This document shows positions 42,599-52,700 of a DNA stretch of 64,000 nt, one piece after another. The translations under genes were made by a program, and so were the position numbers. Source of the DNA: Flavobacterium seoulense (GTDB taxonomy: Bacteria; Bacteroidota; Bacteroidia; Flavobacteriales; Flavobacteriaceae); assembly GCF_000695795.1 (NCBI RefSeq), contig NZ_JNCA01000018.1:36640-100639 (forward strand). The letters are read 5' to 3'. The notes beneath the pieces are model-generated. The model did not search any database and was not told where the DNA came from. It saw only the letters and a program-made list of their open reading frames with translations. How positions within the stretch are numbered: position 1 is the first letter of the stretch; each line of letters starts with the position of its first letter.

Positions 42599-43924
42599 AT
42601 GGCAATCATTGGAAGTAAAGAATACTTTAAGGGTATTGGCGAAATTAAATTCGAAGGAAAAGAATCTGACAATCCGTTAGCATTCAAATATTATAATCCG
42701 GACCAAATCGTAGCTGGAAAAACAATGCGTGAGCATTTTAAATTTGCAATTGCTTACTGGCATACCTTCTGTGGTCAAGGCTCAGATCCATTTGGTCCAG
42801 GAACACAAACTTTTGCCTGGGATCAGTCGAATGATCCAATTCAGGCAGCAAAGGACAAAGCCGATGCAGCATTTGAATTCATCAGCAAAATGGGATTTGA
42901 TTATTTCTGTTTTCACGATTACGATTTAGTTCAGGAAGGAGCAACATTTGCAGAATCAGAAAGCAGATTAGCAACTATTACTGAATATTTAAAACAAAAA
43001 AAGGCTGAGTCAGGAATTAAATTACTTTGGGGAACAGCAAACTGTTTTTCGAATGCACGTTACATGAATGGTGCTGCAACAAATCCTGATTTCAACGTGT
43101 TAGCCAGAGCGGGTGGACAAGTAAAATTAGCTTTGGATGCAACAATCGCTTTAGATGGTGAAAATTACGTTTTTTGGGGAGGACGTGAAGGTTACATGTC
43201 ATTGTTAAACACTGATATGGGACGTGAATTAGACCACATGGGACAATTTTTAGTAAAAGCTAGAGATTATGCTCGTGCACAAGGTTTTAAAGGAAACTTT
43301 TTTATTGAGCCAAAACCAATGGAACCAATGAAACACCAGTACGATTTTGATTCGGCTACAGCTATTGGTTTCTTACATAAATATGGTTTAGAAAAAGATT
43401 TCAAAATTAACATCGAAGTTAATCACGCAACTCTGGCACAACATACTTTCCAACACGAAATTGAAGTAGCTGCCAATGCAGGAATGCTAGGAAGTTTAGA
43501 CGCTAACCGTGGCGATTACCAAAACGGCTGGGATACTGACCAATTTCCTAACAACATTCAGGAAACAACTGAAGCCATGCTTGTTTTCTTAAAAGCAGGT
43601 GGTTTACAAGGTGGTGGAGTAAATTTTGATGCAAAAATCAGAAGAAACTCAACCGACTTAGAAGATGTATTCTTAGCTCACATTGGTGGTGCTGATACTT
43701 TTGCCAGAGCTTTACTAACTGCTGATAAAATTATCACTTCATCTTCTTACAACAAATTGAGAACAGAGAGATACAGCTCATTTGATGCCGGAAAAGGTAA
43801 AGATTTCGAAAACGGAAAATTAGGTTTAGAAGATTTATACAAAATCGCTTTAGAAAATGGTGAATTAGAATTAAAAAGTGGTAAACAAGAACTTTTTGAA
43901 AACATCATCAATCAATATATCTAA
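42599..43924 (+). CDS. xylA: Xylose isomerase
   Basis: A 441-residue metal-dependent TIM-barrel isomerase that converts D-xylose to D-xylulose. The catalytic His is in [12 protein letters not shown] (about residue 102), the metal ligands in [35 protein letters not shown] and [20 protein letters not shown]. Length and motifs are those of class II xylose isomerases. The order xylB-xylA and the linked GntR regulator indicate a xylose operon set inside a pectin locus, matching the xylose side chains of pectins. A strong terminator follows. Confidence 0.97.
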   Translation: MAIIGSKEYFKGIGEIKFEGKESDNPLAFKYYNPDQIVAGKTMREHFKFAIAYWHTFCGQGSDPFGPGTQTFAWDQSNDPIQAAKDKADAAFEFISKMGFDYFCFHDYDLVQEGATFAESESRLATITEYLKQKKAESGIKLLWGTANCFSNARYMNGAATNPDFNVLARAGGQVKLALDATIALDGENYVFWGGREGYMSLLNTDMGRELDHMGQFLVKARDYARAQGFKGNFFIEPKPMEPMKHQYDFDSATAIGFLHKYGLEKDFKINIEVNHATLAQHTFQHEIEVAANAGMLGSLDANRGDYQNGWDTDQFPNNIQETTEAMLVFLKAGGLQGGGVNFDAKIRRNSTDLEDVFLAHIGGADTFARALLTADKIITSSSYNKLRTERYSSFDAGKGKDFENGKLGLEDLYKIALENGELELKSGKQELFENIINQYI

Positions 43925-43957
43925 AAATTGGATTTTTACTTAGTAAGTTAATATTTT

Positions 43958-44002
43958 AAAGCAGCCAACAACATGATTATTATGTTGTTGGCTGCTTTTT
44001 TT
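43958..44002 (+). terminator. Intrinsic terminator after xylA
   Basis: AAAGCAGCCAACAACAT (43958-43974) and ATGTTGTTGGCTGCTTT (43982-43998) form a perfect 17-bp stem with a 7-nt loop, followed by a T run. It isolates the xylose operon from the enzyme operon. Confidence 0.92.
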
Positions 44003-44028
44003 GTATTCAATTTTTTTATTCCTAAAAG

Positions 44029-44075
44029 AACAGGACAGTACAGGATTCTAAAACAAAAAAAGTATTGTAATATTG
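44029..44075 (+). promoter_or_regulatory. Putative operator and -7 box of the pectin enzyme operon
   Basis: AACAGGACAGTACAGGATT (44029-44047) repeats CAGGA(C/T)(A/T) with a 10-bp period. It ends 20 nt before TAATATTG (44068-44075), one mismatch from TAnnTTTG. Site sequence and spacing mirror the SusCD promoter at 38637-38684. The transcript would have a leader of about 230 nt before the first gene. Confidence 0.55.
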
Positions 44076-44225
44076 AGATATCAAAGAGGTTTTTCCCTTT
44101 AAAAATAAACAAAATTGCTCGGTTAAAAAAAGTAGTTTTAAACAAATAAAGACAATCAAGGCCAATTTATTTGGCAAACAATAATTTAGTTTTTAGTTTA
44201 GTTTTAGTGTGAGTTTTTAGTTTTG

Positions 44226-44252
44226 AGCCCTGGCATCTTGTTAGGGCTTTTT
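44226..44252 (+). terminator. Terminator-like hairpin in the enzyme-operon leader (possible attenuator)
   Basis: AGCCCT (44226-44231) and AGGGCT (44243-44248) form a 6-bp stem followed by five T, 58 bp before the first start codon. Upstream of it is a T/A/G-rich stretch (44188-44224) with repeated TTTAGTTT words. Because the xylA terminator already lies upstream, this one would act on the enzyme-operon transcript itself. Confidence 0.5.
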
Positions 44253-44309
44253 CAACATAAACTCATTTGATATCAAAACACTTTAAACCAACTCATTGAC
44301 ACAGAATTT

Positions 44310-45416
44310 ATGATTTCTAAAATTAAATCCTTTTTCAATTTCAAAACAAAACAGAGCTTAGTTTTAGTACTATTAGTGCTTATTGGAACAAAAATTAATG
44401 CCCAAGACAACAGAAGTTTTCAAATTTTTCAATTTCCCGCTAATAAAATCCCAACAATTGATGGAAACAGTGACGATTGGAAAATCGTGCCTAAAAATTA
44501 CGCCGTGGGAATGGATCAATTATGGGACGACAGCGGAAAGCAACCTAAGGCTGACCCGAAAAATCTGGATGTTAGTGTAAAAGTGGGCTGGGTAAAAGGA
44601 CTTAACCGTTTGTATTTTCTTTATGAAGCGTATGATAATTATTGGGATTTTTCACAACCGGGATTACACAATGACACCTTCGAACTTATCGTAGACGCCG
44701 ACCAGTCTGGTGGTCCGTTTATTGATCGTTTTCATCCTAATCCAAGCCTTACAAATACTATGGATGCCTATTTTTCCTATCACGGAGTTCATGCTCAAAA
44801 CTACCATATTTTTACTCCTGCAGTAGATAAAGACTGGACTATGGTTTGGGGAAGTCAACCCTGGATTAAAAATTTGCCCTATGCAAATGCATCGTATCAT
44901 TATGATTTTAAACCCGGACAAGCTGGAAAATTGACTTTAGAATTCTGGATTACTCCTTTTGATTATGCAGGAAATGATCCTTCGAGAGCGATAGAATCTA
45001 TTCTGAAAGAAAACAGAAACATTGGTCTTTGCTGGGCAATTATCGATTATGATGACGTTAATAAAACAGAAAACAACGGCTTTTGGAATCTTTCAAAAGA
45101 GCACAAAATGTACGGAAATGCTTCATATAGCTTGCCATTTAAGTTGATGCCTTTAGAAAAACAATTCAAAAAAGAAATCGAAGCTAAATGGGATTTTAAA
45201 GTAGTCAATATGACTAAAAGAGAAGTCGCTTTCATCGATGAATCTGAAGGCGAAATTAGCACTTGGAATTGGGATTTTGGTGACGGAACCACCTCAACAC
45301 AACAAAATCCAACACATCAGTATAAAGAAGCTGGTAAATATGTTGTAATTTTAAAAATTCTAGGACCAAAAGGTACTTCCCAGCTATCAAAAGTTTGGGA
45401 TGTTGCCGTAAAATAA
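44310..45416 (+). CDS. Exported CBM9-like and PKD domain protein
   Basis: A 368-residue secreted protein, first gene of the pectin enzyme operon. After the signal peptide (about 1-32, ending INAQ) comes a CBM9/DOMON-like beta-sandwich (about 45-260: IPTIDGNSDDWKIV, LYFLYEAYDNYWDF, NDTFELIVDAD, LTLEFWITPFDYAG). A PKD domain occupies the C-terminus (about 285-368, WNWDFGDGTTSTQQNPTHQY). There are no catalytic residues of a known hydrolase family, so it is probably a binding protein that holds substrate near the enzymes. The next gene starts 24 bp downstream. Confidence 0.85.
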   Translation: MISKIKSFFNFKTKQSLVLVLLVLIGTKINAQDNRSFQIFQFPANKIPTIDGNSDDWKIVPKNYAVGMDQLWDDSGKQPKADPKNLDVSVKVGWVKGLNRLYFLYEAYDNYWDFSQPGLHNDTFELIVDADQSGGPFIDRFHPNPSLTNTMDAYFSYHGVHAQNYHIFTPAVDKDWTMVWGSQPWIKNLPYANASYHYDFKPGQAGKLTLEFWITPFDYAGNDPSRAIESILKENRNIGLCWAIIDYDDVNKTENNGFWNLSKEHKMYGNASYSLPFKLMPLEKQFKKEIEAKWDFKVVNMTKREVAFIDESEGEISTWNWDFGDGTTSTQQNPTHQYKEAGKYVVILKILGPKGTSQLSKVWDVAVK

Positions 45417-45440
45417 AATTAACAACCAAAATTTTATAAA

Positions 45441-46808
45441 ATGAAAACTAACCCATTCAAAACTGGAATTAAAGTAAGTGTAGCAGCAGCAATAATGGCG
45501 CTTCCGTCTCAGGTAAATGCACAACAGCCTGCAAACGATGTCACTGCACCTTTACATCTTCTAAAAGCTGATTATCCAACTCCTTATGGAGCAAAATCAG
45601 CACAGGAAATCAAAGCTACTATTGACAAAATATATACTTTTCTTGAAAAAACTACACCGGCGGGCCTGGTTGACAGCAAAACAAAACAAGCGGTTACTAA
45701 TCTAAAAAAACTAGATGAGAACACTATTTTTGCTCCTGGAACTTTTAGATTAACCAGTTACGAATGGGGAGTAACTTATGCTGCTATGCTTTTAGCGACT
45801 GAAGCAACTGGCGATCAAAAATATGCCAATTATACCAACGAACGCTTAAAATTAATAGCAGACATTGCTCCTTTTTACAAAAAAGAACTTCAAAAAAATA
45901 ATAAATCCCAATCACCAATACGTGGCTTTTTAAATCCGCATGCTTTGGATGATGGTGGTGCTGTTACAGCCTCAATGATTAAAGCGCAAAGAGCAGGACT
46001 AAAAGCTGATTTGAAACCATTAATTGATGATTTTATGAGCTATATTAGCAATAAAGAATTTCGTCTTACCGATGGAACTTTAGCTAGAAACAGACCGCAG
46101 CCTAACACTTTATGGCTGGATGATTTATTTATGGCTGTTCCTGCCCTGGCACAAATGGGTAAATTAACAGGAGATGTTAAATACTATGATGACGCGGTTA
46201 AACAGGTAAAACAATTCTCAGAGCGAATGTACAACAGTCAAAAAAACTTATACATGCACGGCTGGGTTCAGTCGATGGAAGAGCATCCACAATTTCATTG
46301 GGCTCGCGCCAATGGTTGGGCAGTAATGACTATGGTCGAATTATTAGAAGTTTTACCTAAAGATCATCCTGGATATAATGAAGTTTTAAATCAGTTAAAA
46401 GCGCATATCAAAGGACTTGTTGCTTATCAGGACGGTACTGGATTCTGGCACCAATTAATTGACCGAAACGATACTTATTTAGAAACATCGGCAACTGCTA
46501 TTTATGCTTTTTCTATTACTCGTGCTATCAACAGAGGCTATATTGACAAAGCAGCTTATGCTCCAGCGGCTTTACTGGCGTGGAATGCCGTTGCAACAAA
46601 AGTGAATGATAAAGGAGAAGTTGAAGGAACTTGTGTAGGAACTGGGATGGGGTTTGATCCCGCTTTTTACTATTATCGTCCAATAAACGTTTTTGCAGCT
46701 CATGGTTATGGCCCGGTTATTTTAGCCGGATCAGAAATCATTATGATGCTTAAAAACAATGAATTCGAAATTAACGATAGCTCATTACAATTAAAAACCC
46801 GTAAATAA
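45441..46808 (+). CDS. GH105/GH88-family unsaturated uronyl hydrolase
   Basis: A 455-residue enzyme that removes the unsaturated uronic acid left at the non-reducing end by polysaccharide lyases. A signal peptide (about 1-28) sends it to the periplasm or surface. The (alpha/alpha)6 barrel carries the catalytic Asp in LWLDDLFMAVPALA (about residue 230) and the HGWVQS and HFHWARANGWAVM-like segments (here PQFHWARANGWAVM). Similarity to YesR/YteR-type unsaturated rhamnogalacturonyl hydrolases fits the PL11 lyase at the end of the region. Confidence 0.92.
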   Translation: MKTNPFKTGIKVSVAAAIMALPSQVNAQQPANDVTAPLHLLKADYPTPYGAKSAQEIKATIDKIYTFLEKTTPAGLVDSKTKQAVTNLKKLDENTIFAPGTFRLTSYEWGVTYAAMLLATEATGDQKYANYTNERLKLIADIAPFYKKELQKNNKSQSPIRGFLNPHALDDGGAVTASMIKAQRAGLKADLKPLIDDFMSYISNKEFRLTDGTLARNRPQPNTLWLDDLFMAVPALAQMGKLTGDVKYYDDAVKQVKQFSERMYNSQKNLYMHGWVQSMEEHPQFHWARANGWAVMTMVELLEVLPKDHPGYNEVLNQLKAHIKGLVAYQDGTGFWHQLIDRNDTYLETSATAIYAFSITRAINRGYIDKAAYAPAALLAWNAVATKVNDKGEVEGTCVGTGMGFDPAFYYYRPINVFAAHGYGPVILAGSEIIMMLKNNEFEINDSSLQLKTRK

Positions 46809-46828
46809 TATTTTTTAAAACACAATTC

Positions 46829-48199
46829 ATGAACAGCCTTATCATCAACAGCGTAGCAACGCTATTTGTATGTTTTTCTTCTTTTGCTAATGCAACAGAT
46901 AAAAAAACAGATCCACCTACCACACCTAATTTTGTTGTTATCGTTGCTGATGATGCGGGCTGGAATGATGTTGGTTATAATGGCTCAGAAATCAAAACAC
47001 CTAATATTGATTGGTTGGCTAAAAATGGTGCACAACTCAATCGTTTATACGCTGCTCCTACCTGTTCTCCATCCAGAGCTAGTTTTTTTACAGGAAGACC
47101 TTCGAGCCGTATGGGAATTGTAGCACCTATAAGTGATAAAAGTAATTTAAGTTTACCTGGCGATGTTATCACTTTGCCACAAGCCTTACACCAGCAAAAC
47201 TACCAAACGGCTTTGTTTGGAAAATGGCATTTAGGTTTAAATCCATCTAGTGGACCTAAAGCTTACGGTTTTGATTATTCCTATGGATTTTTACATGGTC
47301 AAATTGACCAATATTCTCATGAATATAAAAACGGAGATCCGAGTTGGCACCGAGAAGGAAAGTTCATTACCGAAAAAGGACATGTAACTGATTTAATTGA
47401 AAATGAAGCTATTAACTGGCTAAAAACCAAAAGAGACCCTTCTAAAAATTTCTATATTCAATTGAGTTACAGCGCTCCACACTTTCCATTACAAGAAGAA
47501 GACAAATGGAAAAAACCGTATTTAAAAACCATTAAAAATAATTCCCGAAGGGATTATGCCGCCGCTATGTCGCACTTAGATTATAGCATTGGGCAAATCA
47601 TGAAAACCTTAAAAAAACAAAATTTAGACAAAAACACTATCATCATTTTCATGAGTGATAATGGTGCTATGGACAAATGGAATCCCGGAAATCAATACCA
47701 GGGAAGGCATGCAGCCAATGATGTTTTAGGTAACAATTTTCCACTTCGAGACTGGAAAACTTCAAACTATGAAGGCGGAATTAGAGTGCCAGGTTTTATC
47801 TATTGGAAAAACAAAACAAACAGTTCATTGAACAATAATTACATTTCGGTAACTGATTTAATGCCTACTATTTTGACTTTGGCCGGAGCCAAATCACTTC
47901 CTAAAACTATAGAGGGACAAAACATTTGGAATTCGATTATTACTAAAGATTCCATCCCAAATCAAGCCATCTACATTCGTGGTCATTTACAGGAAAGTAT
48001 TATTGAAAAACCATGGAAATTAATTCGTACCAGACACAAAAACAAACCTACCGTTTTTGAACTTTTCAATATTGAAAAAGATCCTGAAGAAAAAAAGAAT
48101 CTAGTAGAATCACATTCCATTATAACTGATAAATTAAAACAAGATTTAGAAATGCAATTTGCCAAAGATTCCAAAGAAGTGAATTCAGGAGGCGAATAA
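46829..48199 (+). CDS. Family S1 sulfatase (formylglycine type)
   Basis: A 456-residue exported sulfatase. A signal peptide spans about 1-22. The metal ligands Asp41/Asp42 are in VIVADDAGWND, and the formylglycine motif is C79-S-P-S-R83 (APTCSPSRASFFTGR). The other conserved segments GKWHLGL and FMSDNGA are intact. It needs a formylglycine-generating enzyme, not found in the window. It lies between GH105 and GH28 on the same strand with short gaps. A sulfatase in a rhamnogalacturonan locus is unexpected, because plant pectin carries no sulfate; a sulfated algal pectin-like substrate is one explanation. Confidence 0.93.
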   Translation: MNSLIINSVATLFVCFSSFANATDKKTDPPTTPNFVVIVADDAGWNDVGYNGSEIKTPNIDWLAKNGAQLNRLYAAPTCSPSRASFFTGRPSSRMGIVAPISDKSNLSLPGDVITLPQALHQQNYQTALFGKWHLGLNPSSGPKAYGFDYSYGFLHGQIDQYSHEYKNGDPSWHREGKFITEKGHVTDLIENEAINWLKTKRDPSKNFYIQLSYSAPHFPLQEEDKWKKPYLKTIKNNSRRDYAAAMSHLDYSIGQIMKTLKKQNLDKNTIIIFMSDNGAMDKWNPGNQYQGRHAANDVLGNNFPLRDWKTSNYEGGIRVPGFIYWKNKTNSSLNNNYISVTDLMPTILTLAGAKSLPKTIEGQNIWNSIITKDSIPNQAIYIRGHLQESIIEKPWKLIRTRHKNKPTVFELFNIEKDPEEKKNLVESHSIITDKLKQDLEMQFAKDSKEVNSGGE

Positions 48200-48255
48200 T
48201 TGATAAATCACTATCGTTTTAAGATTACCCATAATACAATAATTATTTTTTTTAG

Positions 48256-49713
48256 ATGAAACAATACCACATCATTTTAAGTTCCTTATTCTTTTTGCTG
48301 TTTTCATGCAAACAAACAGCGCAGGTAAACAGCCGTTCGGCTAATTTTGAACCCGAATGGATTAACAAAGTTGGTGCAAAAGAAAACAAATTCAAGTCCA
48401 AAATTTATTATGCCAATGATTTTGGAGCTATAAATGATGGTAAAACACTTTCGACTAAAAACATTCAAAAAGCCATAGATGAATGCAGTAAAAATGGCGG
48501 CGGAACATTGACTTTTAAACCCGGAAATTACTTAACAGGTTCGCTTTTTATCAAAGAAGGAGTTCATTTTAATGTCCCAAAAGGCGTCACTATTTTAGGC
48601 AGTGAAAACATTGCTGATTATCTTGAAATTGATACTCGTGTAGCAGGAATCGAAATGAAATGGCCAGCGGCTTTAATTAATGTTTTAGATCAAAAAAATG
48701 TAACTCTGGATGGTGAAGGAACAATTGACGGGCAAGGAAAAGTCTATTGGGATTATTACTGGAATTTACGCAAAGAATACGAAGCCAAAGACTTGCGATG
48801 GATTGTAGATTATGATGCAAAACGCCCAAGAACCATTTTAATTACCAATTCTAAAAACGTTTTTCTTAAAGATTTAAATGTTCAAAGAGCTGGATTCTGG
48901 ACTGTTCAGGTATTGTACTCCGAATATGTTACCGTTGACGGAATCAAAATAAGAAATAACATTGGCGGACACGGACCAAGTACTGATGGTATCGATATTG
49001 ATTCATCAAAATGGATATTAGTGCAAAACTGTGATATTGATTGCAACGATGATAATTTCTGTCTAAAAGCAGGTCGTGACTGGGACGGATTGAGAGTGAA
49101 TCGTCCAACTGAATATGTGGTAGTACGCGATTGTATTGCCCGTCAGGGAGCCGGATTATTCACATTAGGAAGTGAAACTTCAGGAAGCATTCGCCATGTC
49201 TATGTTTCTAATATTGAAGGATACGGAACAAAAAACGGACTGAACATAAAATCAGCTACTAACCGTGGCGGAACGGTAGAAGATATTTATATGGAAAACA
49301 TAAAAATGGAAAGTGTAGGCACTTTTATCACTATTTCTATGAACTGGAATCCTGCCTACAGCTATTCTAAACTGCCTGCCGGTTATACTGAGGAAACATT
49401 GCCTCCTCACTGGAAAAAAATGCTGACTAAGGTAGAACCAGAATCTAAAGGAATTCCGAGTTTTAGAAACATTTATTTAAAAAACATTGATGTTAAAGGA
49501 GCTAAAAAAGCGATTTCGGTAGCTGGTTTAGAACAATCCATTGTCGAAAATGTAAACCTTAAAAATGTACATATTACAGCCGAAACCGCTGGAAATATTT
49601 CTTATAGCAACAATTGGATTTTAGATAATGTAACTATTAATGCATTAGATAATTCTACTTTAAAAATTCAAAATGCTGAAAATGTAGATTTCTCAAAATC
49701 ATCAGCCAAATAA
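48256..49713 (+). CDS. GH28-family polygalacturonase-type glycosidase (lipoprotein)
   Basis: A 485-residue right-handed beta-helix enzyme. The lipobox LLFSC places a lipidated Cys at 18. The GH28 catalytic aspartates are in STDGIDIDSS and CNDDNFCLKAG, followed by GSETSGSIRHV and NIKSATNRGG, where the classical motifs have GHG-like and RIK sequences. Family members hydrolyse galacturonan or rhamnogalacturonan linkages, often from the chain end; the GSET-type loop is usual in exo-acting members. As a lipoprotein it should act at the outer membrane or in the periplasm. Confidence 0.92.
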   Translation: MKQYHIILSSLFFLLFSCKQTAQVNSRSANFEPEWINKVGAKENKFKSKIYYANDFGAINDGKTLSTKNIQKAIDECSKNGGGTLTFKPGNYLTGSLFIKEGVHFNVPKGVTILGSENIADYLEIDTRVAGIEMKWPAALINVLDQKNVTLDGEGTIDGQGKVYWDYYWNLRKEYEAKDLRWIVDYDAKRPRTILITNSKNVFLKDLNVQRAGFWTVQVLYSEYVTVDGIKIRNNIGGHGPSTDGIDIDSSKWILVQNCDIDCNDDNFCLKAGRDWDGLRVNRPTEYVVVRDCIARQGAGLFTLGSETSGSIRHVYVSNIEGYGTKNGLNIKSATNRGGTVEDIYMENIKMESVGTFITISMNWNPAYSYSKLPAGYTEETLPPHWKKMLTKVEPESKGIPSFRNIYLKNIDVKGAKKAISVAGLEQSIVENVNLKNVHITAETAGNISYSNNWILDNVTINALDNSTLKIQNAENVDFSKSSAK

Positions 49714-49731
49714 TAAAAAAACCAACTTATA

Positions 49732-52700
49732 ATGAAATTTAAAATTCCTATTACTCTTCTTTGTTTTTCTTTTGCCGTACCCAATTTGACTGCGCAAAGT
49801 CAAAATTTATGGCATGGAGAACAACGAAAAATCCATTACGCACCCGAAGGCAAAAGTTTTGTTTTAAAAAACGGAACCAGAAAATTCAACCGCGCTTTAT
49901 ACGGAAGCAACACTGCTTTTAGAGTTGAAGCTGGTGATTTACCTGAATTTGCTACTTACATGCCGGGAATGGGCGGGAATTTAAAACTGGGAATTATAAA
50001 TGGTAAAAACAGTAAATGGCTCACCGAATCTGATAAAATAAATACAAAATACACTCCCGGAATTATTGAATATCAAATCAATGATGTGTTACTTTCGAAT
50101 GCTACTTTAACTGTTCAAATTGTTGCATTAAATGACAGCGATGGTTTTATTCTAAAAGTTATTGGGAATAATGTTCCTAAAAACGTTTCGCTTGTTTGGG
50201 CTTATGGTGGCGCAAGTGGTAAAAAATTCTCAAGAAACGGAGATATTGGTGGCGATCCGGAATCAGTATTTTATTTACATCCTGAATACTGTATCAACAA
50301 TCAGTATCAAATTAATAAAAACAGTTTCACACTTTCTTATGGTTCTGAAACCAATAAAAAAGAGAATAAAAACACTCAGTTAATTAATGCTGTTTTTCCT
50401 GATTCGAAAACGCAATTATCCAGTGCTAATTTCCTAAAAACACCTTTAGAAAATTATGCTTCAAAAGTAGATGCAGCTCCAATGATTATTGGACAATTGA
50501 ATCAATTTTCGAAAGAAGGAAATTATTGGTTATTCGAAAATACGAGCAAAATTGACAATGTAAGTCAAAAAGCAGTAGCCGAAAAGTTCAAAAAAGCACT
50601 TGCTCAAAGCGAACAATTAGCTAACCGAATTAAAGTAAACACACCTGATCCTTACATCAATACTTTAGGCGGTGCACTGGCTATGGCAGCCGATGCCATC
50701 TGGGAAAACCCAGCGTATTTACATGGTGCCGTAGCGTGGCGAATGTACTTAAATGCATGGCGTGGTGCTTATGCCGCTGATCCTTTGGGCTGGCACGACA
50801 GAGCAAAAACGCATTTTGAAAGTTATGGGAATTCACAGGTTACAGCACCTGAAACGGGTCCAGTTGTTCCTGATACTACCCGAAATTATGCCCGTCAATT
50901 AGAAAAAATCGGTACTTCAATGTTTAGTAGCGGATACATTAGCCGTAATCCAAACAGGAATGATATCGCCCATCATTATGACATGAATTTGGTTTTCATC
51001 GACCAGTTAGTGCGTCATTTTAAATGGACAGGCGATGTGGATTTCCTAAAAAAAATGTGGCCGGTAATCAAGAGGCATTTGGCCTGGGAAAAAAGAAATT
51101 ATGATGTCGATGGCGACGGACTGTATGATGCTTATGCAGCAATCTGGGCAAGTGACGGATTAGGTTATAGCGGCGGAGGCGTAACCTATACTTCGGCATA
51201 TAATTATTATGCGAATAAAATGGCTGCCGAATTAGCTCAAATCATCGGTGAAGACGGAACTTCTTATGCAAAAGAAGCTGCAAAAATTCATCAAGCCATT
51301 CAGGAAAAATTATGGAAAAACAACAAAGGTACATTTGCAGAATACAAAGACCTTTTAGGAAATAAATTAACGCATGACACACCTGGAATCTGGACTATTT
51401 ACCATGCTTTAGACAGCGAAATTGCGAATCCTTTTCAAGCTTACCAGGCTTTAAAATACATAGATAACGAAATTCCTCATATCCCTGTTACAGCCGAAGG
51501 TTTAGACAGAGAAAATCTCGAATTAATTTCTACCACTAACTGGCAGCCTTACACTTGGTCTGTCAACAATGTGGCTCTTGCCGAAGTTTTACACACCGCA
51601 CTAGCCTACTGGCAGGGAGGGCAATCGGAAAAAGCATACCAACTTTGGGAAAGCGGTTTAATCGAAAGTATGTATTTAGGCGCTTCGCCAGGAGCATTCG
51701 AACAATTATTATTTCAGGATGCTATTCGTGGCGAATTGTATCGTGATTTTGCTGATCCGGTAGGAATGGCAGGAAGAAGTTTAGTAGAAGGACTTTTCGG
51801 AATTCAGCCTGATGCGCTTAAAAACACTTTGACTATTCAGCCGGGTTTACCAAAATCCTGGGATCATGCTTCGCTTGAAGTTCCCGATGTAGCTTTTGCT
51901 TTCGAAAGAACAAAAAACACTGATGTTTACCAAATTACACCTCATTTTTCAACAAAAATGAATTTGCAATTAATAGTCAACGCTACTTATGAAAACATCA
52001 GTAAAGTGACTGTTAATGGAAAAGAAGTACAATGGAAAATGATTGACGGAACCGTTGGAAGTCCAAAAATAAGCATCGAAAGTCCATATGCTGATTCATA
52101 TCAAATTGACATCGTTTGGAGCGATGCTGCTTTAGAACAAATTGCCGGCATTTCGTCTATTTGCGAAGGCGAAAAAATCAATATTAAAACGACCAAAGCA
52201 AGTATTTTAGAAATAAAAGATACTCAAAACGCATTAAAAAATACGGTAATTAATGCTAACGAAATCAATGCGGTGGCGAATAGTACTGGCAAGAAATCAT
52301 TTTTTGTAAAACTAAAACAAAAGGAAATGATTTGGTGGCAGGCTATTGATATCAACATCAAACCGAACATTATTATAAGCACGTGTTCAATCGATGGAAA
52401 TAATGCTATTGTAACATTTAGAAACAATACTGAAAAAGCGGTAAATGGGTTCTTAATTCCGAATCAAAAGAACAAGAAAACAGCAATTAGTTTCAAAGCT
52501 AATACTGAAAACAATGTCGCAATTCCTTTAGACCAATTGGTTTCGGGAACTAATACTATTGAAATTACTAACGAAAATGGTATTAATACAAAATTGAGTT
52601 TCACCAACTGGGACATTACAAGCAATGTAAAAACAAAATGGGAAACGGTAAAACTAGATGGTATTTTTAATGACAAAATCAACAATATTTTTGAAAACAA

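Noticed and set aside
43948..44145. 65-codon minus-strand frame after xylA
   Set aside because: It is made largely of the xylA terminator hairpin and the operator region read backwards.
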